DNA of 64,000 bases from Phycisphaerales bacterium (GCA_027019265.1 JALUWX010000121.1:1-64000), one strand, 5' to 3'; shown: positions 9,577 through 18,642, counted from the stretch's first letter. Notes: generated from the sequence alone by a model not told the origin. Translations and numbers: made by a program.

Positions 9577-10262
9577 GCACGAAGACGTCGAATGGAGAGC
9601 CCGTGTTGACTCGGCTGGTCATGTACCTCCGCTCCAGGACTTCGATCACGCGCCGCGCGCGAGGGATCATCCACGTCGACGCGAATCTCGGGCAAGAGCG
9701 TGACCGCTACGCGAAGCATCGTCGCCCGGTGGTCTGGATCGAACCCGACCCGTCGCTCGTTCCGAAGCTGCGCGAGCACGTGGCGCCGTTCCCGGAACAG
9801 CGTGTGATCGAAGCGCTCATCGGTGATGTGAGCGGGCGCGAAGTGGATTTCCATATTGCGAGCAACAATGGGGGTTCGTCGTCGATCTTGGAAATGAAGG
9901 ATCACGCACGGATGTTCCCGAATGTGCGCTATGAACGCACGATCCGGATGGCCACACGCACGCTCCCCGAGGTGCTCGAAGAGAACGGGGTGGACCTGAA
10001 CGGGTACGACGCGCTGATTATGGACACGCAGGGCTCGGAGCTCATGATCCTCCGCGGCGCCGAGGAGCTGCTGAACGGTTTCAGGTTTGTGCAGATCGAG
10101 GTCCCCGACTTTGAGTCATACGAGGGGTGCGTGATGCGCGACGAGCTGGTGAGCTACATGGATGGGCACGGCTTCTCCGTGTATGTGTCCGAGTGCTTCA
10201 AGACCACCGAGGGGCTCGGGAGCTATTACGACATCACCTTCAAACGACGAGGCGGCGTCTGA
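9573..10262 (+). CDS. FkbM-family SAM-dependent methyltransferase
   Basis: The 229-residue product carries the FkbM pattern: an initial strand IIHVDANLGQERDRYA, acidic strand VVWIEPDPSLVPKL, an N-rich loop SNNGGSSS, and the hallmark LIMDTQGSELMILRGAEELL followed by FVQIEVPD. FkbM enzymes O-methylate small molecules or sugars; the substrate here is unknown. The usual motif I glycine cluster (VDVGAN-G) appears as VDANLG, so the SAM pocket may be atypical. It overlaps the KAP-like NTPase stop by four bases, so the two products are made together. An alternative start is the GTG at 9603. Confidence 0.85.
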   Translation: MSTKTSNGEPVLTRLVMYLRSRTSITRRARGIIHVDANLGQERDRYAKHRRPVVWIEPDPSLVPKLREHVAPFPEQRVIEALIGDVSGREVDFHIASNNGGSSSILEMKDHARMFPNVRYERTIRMATRTLPEVLEENGVDLNGYDALIMDTQGSELMILRGAEELLNGFRFVQIEVPDFESYEGCVMRDELVSYMDGHGFSVYVSECFKTTEGLGSYYDITFKRRGGV

Positions 10263-10407
10263 TCGGGGGGCTGCTCCGCCCCGGATCCGCCAAGCACACG
10301 TGCGATGACACGGAGAAAGGAGCCCGGGTGGGCTCGAGCGTTCTCCGGTTCCGGCGCGGGACCGCTCCGGCGTGATGTGTGATCGTGCGGTGGGGATGCT
10401 TCGGGGA

Positions 10408-10776
10408 TCAGGGGGTCGATCCGGCCGCTCCCGCGAGGAGCCCAAGGAACATGAGCGCCATGTATGCGCCGACGATGACGAACCCGACACCGAACCCGAG
10501 CCAGCACCACATCTTGGCGTTCTTGGCGGCTTGGGCCGCTTCCTGGTACTGACCCGCGCTGTTCTTGCCCATCGCGATGGCGGCGTAGACGATCGCGACG
10601 ATCCCGAAGATCTGGCAGCAGAAGATCGTGACGAGGATCGCCGGGACGAGGTAGGTCTGCGCCGGGGGTCCGGATTGAGCAGGAGCGTGTCCCACGGGGG
10701 CTCCCGCGCCCGCGCCGCACTGGGGACAGTTGTTCGCGTGTTCGGGGATCTCGGCGCCGCAGTTGGTGCAATGCAT
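10408..10776 (-). CDS. Zinc-ribbon plus CD225/dispanin-type membrane protein
   Basis: A 122-residue protein starting with a short zinc ribbon (CTNC ... CPQC) and followed by two membrane segments. The first, VPAILVTIFCCQIFGIVAIVYAA read in part, has the Cys-Cys and following pattern of CD225/dispanin (IFITM-like) domains, with AKMWCWLGF before the second helix. The ribbon faces the cytoplasm by inference. The upstream codons of the frame are discarded because ATG 10776 begins exactly at the ribbon and has a GAGAGG sequence upstream. A second zinc-ribbon membrane gene precedes it on the same strand, 43 bases away, so the two probably form one transcript. The molecular function of bacterial CD225 proteins is unknown. 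Confidence 0.8.
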   Translation of the reverse strand: MHCTNCGAEIPEHANNCPQCGAGAGAPVGHAPAQSGPPAQTYLVPAILVTIFCCQIFGIVAIVYAAIAMGKNSAGQYQEAAQAAKNAKMWCWLGFGVGFVIVGAYMALMFLGLLAGAAGSTP

Positions 10777-10819
10777 GGTTCGGGTCCTCTCGTTGCGCCA
10801 TGCTCCTGTGCGGCGCGTG

Positions 10820-11179
10820 TTAGCTGTTGATGACCATGATGATAACAAAGATGAGGAGGGCTGTGGAGAGTGTTCCCAGGATGATCCCGACCCAGCAGCG
10901 GGCCTTCCCCCGTTTCTGCGCTTTCTTCTTGATCATCCCGAGCCCGAGGATCCCCGTCAGGATCGCGAACGGGCCGAGCGGGCTCACGAGCAGAGAGCAA
11001 AGCCCGAGGTATCCAGCGATGACGGCGATGATCGGGGTCCCGATCGGGATCACATACGCAAGGTCGTCCTCGAGCTGGGTCACGCTCTTGGCGCCCTCGG
11101 GGGTGCGGAGCTGCGCGCCGCAGGAGGCGCAGTAGTTCGAGGGGTCCTGGGTGGGCTGGCCGCAGTTGGAACAATACAT
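10820..11179 (-). CDS. Zinc-ribbon membrane protein
   Basis: 119 residues: a zinc ribbon CSNC ... CASC within the first 22 residues, a short linker, and then three hydrophobic segments separated by a basic KKKAQKRGKARC loop. The layout matches DUF4190-like membrane proteins with an N-terminal ribbon. ATG 11179 coincides with the start of the ribbon. It is upstream of and co-directional with the CD225-type gene, and divergent from the DUF2752 gene, whose start is 47 bases away. Function unknown. Confidence 0.75.
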   Translation of the reverse strand: MYCSNCGQPTQDPSNYCASCGAQLRTPEGAKSVTQLEDDLAYVIPIGTPIIAVIAGYLGLCSLLVSPLGPFAILTGILGLGMIKKKAQKRGKARCWVGIILGTLSTALLIFVIIMVINS

Positions 11180-11214
11180 CGGGATCGGCGCTCCTTCGTG
11201 AAGAGCGGCGAGTG

Positions 11215-11220
11215 TACTGT
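11215..11220 (+). promoter_or_regulatory. -10 hexamer before the DUF2752 start
   Basis: TACTGT lies six bases before GTG 11227. This spacing favours the GTG as a leaderless start over the in-frame GTG at 11212, which would overlap the hexamer. Confidence 0.35.
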
Positions 11221-11226
11221 GGGGGG

Positions 11227-11682
11227 GTGAACGATACAAGCGCGACAGTTCGAACATCCGTCTCGGTGCGCGATCGATGGGTCGCGATGGGGATCCTTGC
11301 TGGGATCGTGATTGGGCTTGTCTTCCTCGGGTTCCGTCACCCTGTCGGGACGGTCCCCTCGTGCCCGACCTGGCGCTTCGGGGGTGTGTACTGCCCGGGA
11401 TGCGGGTCCCTCCGCGCGACCCACGCGCTCCTGAACGGGGCGCTCGGCGAGGCGCTGCGACACAACGTGATGCTGGTTCTGCTCGGAGTCCCGCTCGGCG
11501 CGTGGTACATCGGGGGGTTGGTGATGACCGTGGTTGTGGGGAGGCGGCCTCGCGCGGTATTCAGGAACGCATGGATCGGTTGGGCGGCGTTGATGCTGCT
11601 CCTCGTGTTCACGCTGCTCCGGAATCTCCCGGGGGAGACATTCGGGACGCTGCGCCCGCCGGATCCGCATGTGCACGAGTGA
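11227..11682 (+). CDS. DUF2752 membrane protein
   Basis: 151 residues with three or four membrane helices and the DUF2752 signature CPGCGSLRATHALLNG (Cys56, Cys59), preceded by a second Cys in PSCPTWRF. The family is widespread in planctomycetes and other bacteria but has no established function; the CPGCG motif suggests metal or redox chemistry at the membrane face. The start is uncertain: GTG 11227 is chosen from the promoter position, while ATG 11287 would remove part of the first helix. It sits between divergent zinc-ribbon genes and a convergent orphan membrane gene. Confidence 0.8.
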   Translation: MNDTSATVRTSVSVRDRWVAMGILAGIVIGLVFLGFRHPVGTVPSCPTWRFGGVYCPGCGSLRATHALLNGALGEALRHNVMLVLLGVPLGAWYIGGLVMTVVVGRRPRAVFRNAWIGWAALMLLLVFTLLRNLPGETFGTLRPPDPHVHE

Positions 11683-11687
11683 TCGGG

Positions 11688-12077
11688 TTATCGACGTCGT
11701 GTTGCGAGCTTCCGGATCCGTTTCGGGATGACCCGTCGCGCGAGTGTGGGTCGGGTCCAGGGTCCGGACCAGAGGAGCGCGCCCGCGACGAGCATGGCCG
11801 GGAGCGCGAGCATGAGACGCGCCCCGGCGTTGTCGAAGAACCACGCGGCGAAGACGGCGCTGGGGATCAACAAAATCGCGCCGACCCGGGGCGCGAGCAC
11901 ACAGGCGATCGACAATGCGAGGATGGGGAGGGTGAACCCGAGCACGGGGAGCGCGTCCCCGGGCGCATCATCGAACAGGTGCATCGCGGCGAGCCAGACC
12001 CAGAACGCGCCCCAGACCAAGGCGCACGAGGACCCGATCCAGGACACAATCGGCTTGGAGAGGTTTCGACGGGACAT
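11688..12077 (-). CDS. Orphan four-helix membrane protein
   Basis: 129 residues, not recognised. Four hydrophobic segments span most of the length, with a basic C-terminus (RRVIPKRIRKLATRRR) expected in the cytoplasm. ATG 12077 is preferred because a TATGAT hexamer at 12109-12114 on this strand would overlap the upstream ATG 12113. It converges on the DUF2752 gene, six bases away, and follows the pcrA terminus in tandem orientation with the helicase. Confidence 0.6.
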   Translation of the reverse strand: MSRRNLSKPIVSWIGSSCALVWGAFWVWLAAMHLFDDAPGDALPVLGFTLPILALSIACVLAPRVGAILLIPSAVFAAWFFDNAGARLMLALPAMLVAGALLWSGPWTRPTLARRVIPKRIRKLATRRR

Positions 12078-12108
12078 CCCGAACCCTCGTCGGCGGAGTG
12101 TGGCGATC

Positions 12109-12114
12109 ATCATA
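12109..12114 (-). promoter_or_regulatory. -10 hexamer for the orphan membrane gene
   Basis: TATGAT on the minus strand, placing transcription initiation about 25-30 bases before ATG 12077. Confidence 0.4.
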
Positions 12115-12149
12115 CCGTTTGCTTGGGATTTCCCGCCCTGGCGTTTCGG

Positions 12150-14732
12150 TCAGATCTTCTTGAGGCGCGCATATTCGAGGACGAGGGTCTTGCGCCCCAC
12201 GTGGTCGAACTCGATGCTCACCCGCGCGTTGCTCCCCTTCGTGCATGACATGACGGTCCCCGCGCCGAACTGGGGGTGCGCGACCCGATCGCCCTGGTTG
12301 TACTGCGCGGGCGCGTGGGTCCGGGTGCTCGGGGGCGCGCCGATCGTGGGGCGATCGACGGGACGGGCGCGTCGTTTCTCGCGCGCCTGGTCGATCTTGT
12401 CCATGTCGTAGCGGGGTTTGCGGTCGAGCTGGGTGATCCGCTCGTGGTGCGAGTTATCGCTGAAGGCATCGTCGTACTCGCCCATCCCGTAGCCCGCATT
12501 GGACTGGTCGGACACGATGACGTGCTCCCGGCCGATCTCTTCGAGGAATCTCGATCGGATCGTCCGCTCCGTGATCCCGCGCACGGTGCGCCGGTCGGCG
12601 CTGGTGATGTGGAGGTGCTGCATCGCTCTCGTGATCCCGACGAAGGCGAGTCTTCGTTCCTCTTCCATCTCCGAGTCGCTCATCTGCGCGCGGGAGTGGG
12701 GGAGGGTGCCCTCTTCGAGTCCGATCATCGCGACGGCCGGGAACTCGAGCCCCTTGCTTGCGTGGAGGGTCATGAGGGTGACGGCGCCGGATGAGTCATC
12801 GACCGCATCCGCATCCGCGATGAGCGCGACGCTCTCGAGATACGCGCGGACGAGCGCGAGGAGGGGCGGGACCTCGGCGACGTTGCCCGACTCGGCTTGC
12901 TCCGCATCGGTGAACGCGGCGGGGTCGTTGTGGGGGTCGTACTCGTTCTCGAACTCGCGCGCGGAGGTGATGAGTTCGTTGAGGTTGTCCAGACGTTCCT
13001 CGTCGGACTCGGCGCCGCTCCCTTTGGCTTGTTTGGTGTAGTGCTTCTCGAGCCCGGATTCCCGGATGATCCGTTCGAGGAGGTCCGTGAGCGAGGTCGC
13101 GACGCTCGCGCCCATGAAGGAGCCCTCCCCCGTCCATTCGTTCACGGTGTCGGTGAATCGGTTGATGGCCGTGATCGCTCGGTCGGCGAGCCCGAGTTCC
13201 TTGGCGCGGTTGAGCCCGTTCCACAGGGAGATCCCCGCGCGGGACGACGCGCCCTGGATCGTGTCGAGGGTGGTCTTCCCGATCCCCCTCGTCGGGAAGT
13301 TGACGATGCGCATCAGGGAGACGGTGTCGTCGGGGTTCGCGACGACCCGGAGGTAAGCGAGCGCGTTCTTGATCTCTTCGCGATCGAAGAAGGCCGTCCC
13401 CCGCGCGATCCGGTAGGGGATGGCGCTCTGGCGCATCGCGTCTTCCACGACACGGGAGAGCGCGTTGGTTCGGTAGAAGACGGCCATATCCCGATACGGG
13501 ATGTTGTGCTCGTCGTGGAGCATCCGGCACCAATCCGCGACGAGCTCGGACTCATGGCGCTCGTCCGTGGTATGGACGATCTGGATGGGCTCACCCCCGG
13601 ACTTGCTCGTGAAGAGGGGTTTGTCCTTGCGCTTCGTGTTGCGCTTGATGAGCGTGTCGGCCGCTTTGAGGATGGGGGAGGTCGAGCGGAAGTTCTCCCC
13701 GAGCTGGATGACCCGGGCTCCGGGGTAGTGCTCCTCGAAGTCGAGGATGTTGGATATGTCCGCGCCGCGCCAGCCGTAGATCGCTTGGTCGGGGTCGCCG
13801 ACGACGCAGATGTTGGGCTGTTGGGGCTGTCCTTCCAGACCCGGGGGGGGTGGGGGAGTCGATGCGAGCATCGATGCGATCTTGAACTGGACCGTGTTGG
13901 TGTCCTGGTATTCGTCGATGAGCATGTAGCGCCAGCGTGTGTTGCACTCTTGCTTGATGTCGTCGCGCGTTTCGAGCATCTGGGCCGTGTAGAGGAGGAG
14001 GTCGTCGAAGTCGATCGCTCCCGCGGTTCGGAGGACGGCTTCGTATCGGAGGTAGATCTTCGCGATCTGTTTCGAGTAGTAGTCGTGCGCCTGGGCTTCG
14101 TAGCGATTGGCATCGAGCATGTCGTTCTTCGCGTTGGAGATCGCGGAGAGGACGGAGCGGACGGGCCAGTTGCTGGTCTGGAGCCCCATGTCCTTGATGA
14201 CGCGCTTCATCGCGGCGTTCTGGTCGGACATGTCGTAGATCGTGTAGTCGGGCTTGAGACCCGGGAGCTCGGCGCGCTCCGCGTATCTCCGGAGCAGACG
14301 GGCACACAGGGAGTGGAAGGTCGTGATCGTCAGCCCGCGCACGAGCTGGGGGGGCTCGTCCGTCTGGGGCGCATCGGGTCCCGCGAGTTGGACGGCGACA
14401 CGTTCGCGCATCTCCTGAGCGGCCTTGTTCGTGAACGTCAGCGCGAGGATCGCCCAGGGGGGGACCCCTTGATCGATGAGTCGCGCGATGCGCCTCGTGA
14501 TGACCCGGGTCTTCCCCGAACCGGCGGCCGCGAGAACGAGCAAGGGGCCCTCGGTGCACAGCACGGCCTGCTTCTGGGGCTCGGTGAGCCCGTCGAGGAT
14601 CGGGTCCTTGGGCGCGGGTGCAGCGACGTCGTCCGAGAGGGAATCGGGGAAGGCATCGTCTCGGAGGAAGTCGGGGAGATCGTCGGTCATGGCGCTGCTG
14701 AGCGGCGCATCCTGCGCGTGGGGGTCGTCCAT
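12150..14732 (-). CDS. pcrA: PcrA/UvrD-type superfamily 1A DNA helicase
   Basis: 3'-5' helicase for nucleotide-excision and mismatch repair and for clearing recombination intermediates. The 860-residue product has an acidic N-terminal tail of about 45 residues not usual in the family, then LTEPQKQAV and Walker A AAGSGKT (69-75), Walker B region DEYQDTN, QAIYGWRGAD, and motif V/VI regions including TLMTLHASKGLEF and EEERRLAFVGITRA. The last about 50 residues, with GDRVAHPQFGAGTV, form the C-terminal Tudor-like domain that in PcrA binds RNA polymerase. The start at 14732 is supported by a TACGAT hexamer five bases upstream. Alternative internal ATG is at 14690. Confidence 0.95.
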   Translation of the reverse strand: MDDPHAQDAPLSSAMTDDLPDFLRDDAFPDSLSDDVAAPAPKDPILDGLTEPQKQAVLCTEGPLLVLAAAGSGKTRVITRRIARLIDQGVPPWAILALTFTNKAAQEMRERVAVQLAGPDAPQTDEPPQLVRGLTITTFHSLCARLLRRYAERAELPGLKPDYTIYDMSDQNAAMKRVIKDMGLQTSNWPVRSVLSAISNAKNDMLDANRYEAQAHDYYSKQIAKIYLRYEAVLRTAGAIDFDDLLLYTAQMLETRDDIKQECNTRWRYMLIDEYQDTNTVQFKIASMLASTPPPPPGLEGQPQQPNICVVGDPDQAIYGWRGADISNILDFEEHYPGARVIQLGENFRSTSPILKAADTLIKRNTKRKDKPLFTSKSGGEPIQIVHTTDERHESELVADWCRMLHDEHNIPYRDMAVFYRTNALSRVVEDAMRQSAIPYRIARGTAFFDREEIKNALAYLRVVANPDDTVSLMRIVNFPTRGIGKTTLDTIQGASSRAGISLWNGLNRAKELGLADRAITAINRFTDTVNEWTGEGSFMGASVATSLTDLLERIIRESGLEKHYTKQAKGSGAESDEERLDNLNELITSAREFENEYDPHNDPAAFTDAEQAESGNVAEVPPLLALVRAYLESVALIADADAVDDSSGAVTLMTLHASKGLEFPAVAMIGLEEGTLPHSRAQMSDSEMEEERRLAFVGITRAMQHLHITSADRRTVRGITERTIRSRFLEEIGREHVIVSDQSNAGYGMGEYDDAFSDNSHHERITQLDRKPRYDMDKIDQAREKRRARPVDRPTIGAPPSTRTHAPAQYNQGDRVAHPQFGAGTVMSCTKGSNARVSIEFDHVGRKTLVLEYARLKKI

Positions 14733-14737
14733 GGGGG

Positions 14738-14743
14738 ATCGTA
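14738..14743 (-). promoter_or_regulatory. -10 hexamer five bases before pcrA start
   Basis: TACGAT followed by CCCCC and the ATG at 14732. The same hexamer and nearly the same spacer precede uvrB. A leaderless transcript is predicted. Confidence 0.5.
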
Positions 14744-14793
14744 GCGATCTCGGGGCGTTTGCTCCGTTTCTTGGGCCCAAAGTCGGGGGTTTG

Positions 14794-14822
14794 TTTGCGT
14801 CCTTGATCATGCGGTGTAGGTT
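14794..14822 (+). promoter_or_regulatory. Candidate promoter for the exported protein gene at 14852
   Basis: TTTGCG, 17-base spacer, TAGGTT ending 29 bases before ATG 14852. Both hexamers are weak matches. Confidence 0.35.
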
Positions 14823-14851
14823 GAGGGGACACAAGCACGAGGGGACTCGGT

Positions 14852-17041
14852 ATGACGATGGATGTGTGTGGGATTCTCGGCGCGGTCGGCGCTGTGTCGG
14901 TCGTGATGCTCGCTTCGGTCGCTCAAGCCCAGGATCGGGTCGAGACCCGCTGGTCCTTCGCGACCTCGGGGGACTGGGAGGATGGGTTTCGCTGGAGCAA
15001 CGGTGCGCCGGTCGGGGACGACGTGCTGTGGGATGTCGTGATCGACTCCATCGGATCGAACTACATCGTCGATCTCTTGATGGACGACCGTGATGAACCT
15101 GCGATCAATCTTCAGATCCTCAGGCTCGATTCGACGAACGCCACGCTTCAGATCCGAGACCAGCGCCGGGGTGCGGTGTCGATCCATGAACGACTTGAGT
15201 TGCTCCAGGGCAGGCTACGTCTGCAGAAGGCAAGCTTGGTGGGGTTCGGTGAGGACCGGGTCGTCGCCAACATCTCGGACGGGTTTGAGATCCAGAGCTT
15301 TATCGCCGGGGGAGGAGACTCCGACCGAAACTTCCTCAAGAACTTTGATTTTCATGGGGGCGATCTCCGGATCAATGCCACGGAGGACCTGGACTTCTCC
15401 CGATCCAGTGTCCGGGACGGGGCGTTGGTGTTCCGGAGCAGCGGGCGCGGCAATCTGATCATGAGCGAGGGTGTGGTTGACTTTGACATTCGCTTTGAGA
15501 ACACAAGCAGCGATGAGCAACTCGGGATCCTCGGGGCGGCTCAAGATATCCGCATCGCGAAGGGGGTTGAGATCAGCGGCGAACGCTTGGTCTTCGGGAG
15601 CGGCATCGGGGAGTTTGGTTCGTATATCAATGAGGGCACGATCCGTTCGCTCGGCGGGGACAGCTCGTTCCAGTATCTCACCAACGCTGGGCTGATCGAT
15701 GTCGGACAAGGGGTGCATGGCTTTCTCGGATCGAATAGCGGCGAATCACGCGTGAGAGAAGGCGGGAAGCTGAATGTACAGGTTTCGGGGAGCGGGTCAA
15801 CGACATTCGAGAACTCCGGAGTGATCGACGTGAGCGGGCTTGGGAGCACGTTCAGGGTCAACGGACCATCCCGGATCAGTTCCCTCCAGCAGCACGATCT
15901 CTTTCGACACACCGGAACGATCCGAGCCATGGATCATGCGCTGCTTCAGATCGGGTCGATGCGGCTCGATGAAGGCGGCGCGTTCGAACGCGACGAGACC
16001 TCCCGCATCGAGATCATCGGACGGGTCAACCTCGGTGGGGGGCTCATGGACCGCAACACCTTCGGGGGCGAGGCCGTGCTCACGACGGGGTTTCCCGGGA
16101 CATCCGGGAACGACGGCGGGCAGATCTACAACGGGCAGATGGATCTGAGCGGGGGGTGGTTCCGCTATGGGCATACGTCCGCGTCGCTCTCCCATGTCGA
16201 GCTCATCGGGGGCCCGATCTTCCTCGACTCCTCGTACTACGACGACGGCCCGGCGACGCTGATCTTTGATAACGTGAGTCTCCGTGACGGGAATCTCTTC
16301 CTCGGTGCCGGGACGACGATCCGGTTCCAGAGCTTCTACGGCGGGGAGCATCGCTTCGAATCGAGTATTCTCACGACGGGAGGCACGGCGAACATCGAGC
16401 TTCAGGGCAACATCACCTTCGGACCCGACACGGTTCTCCGCGGAAACCTGAATCTCGGGATCAGTTCCTACCTCACGAACACGGTCATCAACGAGGGGAC
16501 CGTCCTCGTCGGCGCGTCGTACGGACGGATCAACTTCCGATCAAACTTTACGAACCAGGGCACCACCCTCATCGATGGACGGGACACCAGCTCGAGCAGG
16601 GTGTTCCGGAACGAAGGGGAACTGACGATCCGGGACGCTGTGCTGACGGGGCAGGATCTGGAGAACGTCTCGTTCATGGAACTCCTCGGCGATTCCTCGG
16701 TCATCCTGAACGATTCATTCACCCTCGGGGACGGATCCGATCTGAGGGTAGAGATGCAATCCGGAACGACGACCTTCCTCGTCCGTCGGGACATCGTGCT
16801 CGGGGGCTCCATGATGATCGATCTCTCCCGCATCAGTTTCGAGGGCGAATACGCGCTCTACACGAGCCAGCAGGGGACGATCAGCGGATCCTTCGATTCG
16901 GTCGAGTTCTTCGGGCTCAAGGACGGGCTCCTCTTCGGGGGCTTCGATCAATCGACAGGGATCATCACGATCGTCCCCACCCCCGGATCGCTCGCGATCC
17001 TTGGGCTGGGGTTGATCGGGGGCGCCCATCGTCGTCGATGA
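14852..17041 (+). CDS. Exported beta-helix-like protein with PEP-CTERM-type tail
   Basis: 729 residues. An N-terminal signal peptide ends at about AQA|QD (residue 27). The body is a long series of short beta-rich units with Asn/Gly/Ser, resembling the autotransporter-like 'G8/PEP-CTERM' surface proteins of planctomycetes; the first 60 residues include the W..G.W..G..WSNG motif common to them. The C-terminus reads TPGSLAILGLGLIGG then HRRR, a PEP-CTERM-like sorting tail with Pro-Gly rather than Pro-Glu-Pro. Expected to be exported and cleaved or anchored by an exosortase encoded elsewhere. A GAGGGGA ribosome site lies before the ATG. Function is unknown; a structural surface or matrix role is inference. 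Confidence 0.8.
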   Translation: MTMDVCGILGAVGAVSVVMLASVAQAQDRVETRWSFATSGDWEDGFRWSNGAPVGDDVLWDVVIDSIGSNYIVDLLMDDRDEPAINLQILRLDSTNATLQIRDQRRGAVSIHERLELLQGRLRLQKASLVGFGEDRVVANISDGFEIQSFIAGGGDSDRNFLKNFDFHGGDLRINATEDLDFSRSSVRDGALVFRSSGRGNLIMSEGVVDFDIRFENTSSDEQLGILGAAQDIRIAKGVEISGERLVFGSGIGEFGSYINEGTIRSLGGDSSFQYLTNAGLIDVGQGVHGFLGSNSGESRVREGGKLNVQVSGSGSTTFENSGVIDVSGLGSTFRVNGPSRISSLQQHDLFRHTGTIRAMDHALLQIGSMRLDEGGAFERDETSRIEIIGRVNLGGGLMDRNTFGGEAVLTTGFPGTSGNDGGQIYNGQMDLSGGWFRYGHTSASLSHVELIGGPIFLDSSYYDDGPATLIFDNVSLRDGNLFLGAGTTIRFQSFYGGEHRFESSILTTGGTANIELQGNITFGPDTVLRGNLNLGISSYLTNTVINEGTVLVGASYGRINFRSNFTNQGTTLIDGRDTSSSRVFRNEGELTIRDAVLTGQDLENVSFMELLGDSSVILNDSFTLGDGSDLRVEMQSGTTTFLVRRDIVLGGSMMIDLSRISFEGEYALYTSQQGTISGSFDSVEFFGLKDGLLFGGFDQSTGIITIVPTPGSLAILGLGLIGGAHRRR

Positions 17042-17051
17042 TCCGATCATG

Positions 17052-17074
17052 AAAAAACCCGAGGGTCGCTCGGG
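17052..17074 (-). terminator. Rho-independent terminator for the tail-fibre-like gene
   Basis: On the minus strand, a 6-bp GC stem (CCCGAG/CTCGGG, 17058-17074) with a 5-base loop is followed by six T residues. It lies 33 bases past the stop of the gene ending at 17107. Confidence 0.85.
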
Positions 17075-17106
17075 ATTGTTGCGATGGTTCTGTTCTGACC
17101 GCGTGA

Positions 17107-18642
17107 TCAGTTCTCGGGGGTGTTCGCGTTCTTGAGCAGACGCTCGATCTCGGCGACACGCTGGCGCATCGTTTCGAGCTCGCGCTGCTGACGCGCGAGG
17201 TTCGCTTGGAGCGCTTGCTCACGCTCACTGGCGATGTCATTGACATTCATTGGCGCGAGCACGGGTGCGTACGTATCGGGCACGTTGTTCATCGAGTTCT
17301 CCGTGATCAGACCCGCGGTCCCGTAGGCCGTCGGGATGAAGACCGTGGTGAACTGGACATCGATCACGGAGGTGTTGCTCGAGGTTTCGTTCTGGTCAGC
17401 CAGGAAGTAGAACGTGTTGGAGCCCGCGCTGCACGGGAGCAGCATGTGGACCGTGACGGGGTGGTCGTAGGAACCCGTGGCGGCCGTGCTCGGGATCCGG
17501 AGCTCGACGTCGGAGTTGAACGAGAGTGACGTCGGGTTCGAGGAGATCCCGAAGTTGGTCGTCGAAGTGGTCCCGTTGATGTGGCCGACCTGCACCTCCG
17601 CTGTCGCGATCACGAGCACGTATCCGGAGGTCGGGCAGTTGATGGTGTTCGGGAGGATCGTGTCGATCGTTGATGCGTCGGGGGTCAGCGCGATGGTTGA
17701 AGAAAAGGTGGATTCGGAGACCCCGGGTTCGTCGAGGATCTCGAGCGCGTTGATCGAACCGATCGGCGCTTCGATGCTCGCGTCCCCGGTGGTGGTCAGA
17801 TCGACCTGGAACACGCTGCTCCCGTTCGAGACGCGCATGATGGGTGACCCGGTGTTGAAGGCGTTGCCGTCCACGCTGAACCCGATCGAACCGCTGCTGT
17901 TGCGCGCGATGTCGAAGTACCCACCCCCGCCGCTGTTGAAGTCGGGTTCGAGCCGGAGACTGTTCTGGAAGCTGCCCTGGAAGAGCTGGAGCCATCCACC
18001 CGGAGCGGAGTCGCTCTGCTCGAGCGAAGCGAGAATCCCGCCGTCGCTGTCGTACACACGGAGCGAGCCCGAGCCCTCGTTGAGACCCGATTCGGTCGTC
18101 CCGAGGAAGAGCGAGGCCCGTTCAAACGGATCGCTGCTCCGGATGTTGAGCGCATCGGGGGTGACGAAGATCGTGTCATCGAGGTCGTAAGCATCCTGGA
18201 GAGTCACGTCGGCGGTCTTTGCGTGGAGCGCTTCGAGCGCGACACGCGCGATCGGCGCGGGCTGGATCGCGATCCTCGGTTCGAGGATCACGTACCCGGG
18301 TTCACCCGTCTCCTTGACCTGGATCTCCATGTAGCGAAGTTCTTCGGACTCGAAGAGGAACGGGACACCCGAGAAATCGATGTCGAGCTCGAAGCGCCCA
18401 TCGACAACCTCGACGGCGCTGAAGGTGTTGAACGTCCCCGAGATGAAGGTGCCCCCGACGAGGTCCAGGAACATCGAAGCCCGGATGTCGTACATCCCGT
18501 TCGCCGGAACCCCTTCGTCCTCGAGGTAGCCCTGGTAGAGGAAGGTGTCCGGGATCGGTGCGGCGGAGGCCGGGGTGGTCAGCGCGGGGACGGAGCAGGC
18601 CGCGATGAGCGCGGCGACGGCGGGGTACGAACGGTTCAGCAT
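17107..18642 (-). CDS. Exported protein with C-terminal coiled coil, tail-fibre-like
   Basis: 511 residues. The signal peptide runs to about ASA|AP (residue 28) and is followed by PIPDTFLYQGYLEDEGVPANG and YDIRASMFL, an N-terminal module common in planctomycete exported proteins that otherwise carry endosialidase-chaperone or tail-fibre ends. Here the middle is beta-rich and Ser/Thr-rich. The last about 45 residues are a strong heptad coiled coil (EREQALQANLARQQRELE ... RVAEIERLL), suggesting trimerisation. No endosialidase chaperone is present. The start has GGAGAG upstream. It is followed by a good terminator and transcribed in the same direction as the gene behind it. Function unknown. Confidence 0.75.
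   Translation of the reverse strand: MLNRSYPAVAALIAACSVPALTTPASAAPIPDTFLYQGYLEDEGVPANGMYDIRASMFLDLVGGTFISGTFNTFSAVEVVDGRFELDIDFSGVPFLFESEELRYMEIQVKETGEPGYVILEPRIAIQPAPIARVALEALHAKTADVTLQDAYDLDDTIFVTPDALNIRSSDPFERASLFLGTTESGLNEGSGSLRVYDSDGGILASLEQSDSAPGGWLQLFQGSFQNSLRLEPDFNSGGGGYFDIARNSSGSIGFSVDGNAFNTGSPIMRVSNGSSVFQVDLTTTGDASIEAPIGSINALEILDEPGVSESTFSSTIALTPDASTIDTILPNTINCPTSGYVLVIATAEVQVGHINGTTSTTNFGISSNPTSLSFNSDVELRIPSTAATGSYDHPVTVHMLLPCSAGSNTFYFLADQNETSSNTSVIDVQFTTVFIPTAYGTAGLITENSMNNVPDTYAPVLAPMNVNDIASEREQALQANLARQQRELETMRQRVAEIERLLKNANTPEN

Noticed and set aside
12897-14744. 615-residue plus-strand frame opposite pcrA
   Set aside because: It is antisense to a clear helicase gene; long shadow frames are expected in high-GC sequence. 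The same holds for frames opposite smc, dinG and uvrA.
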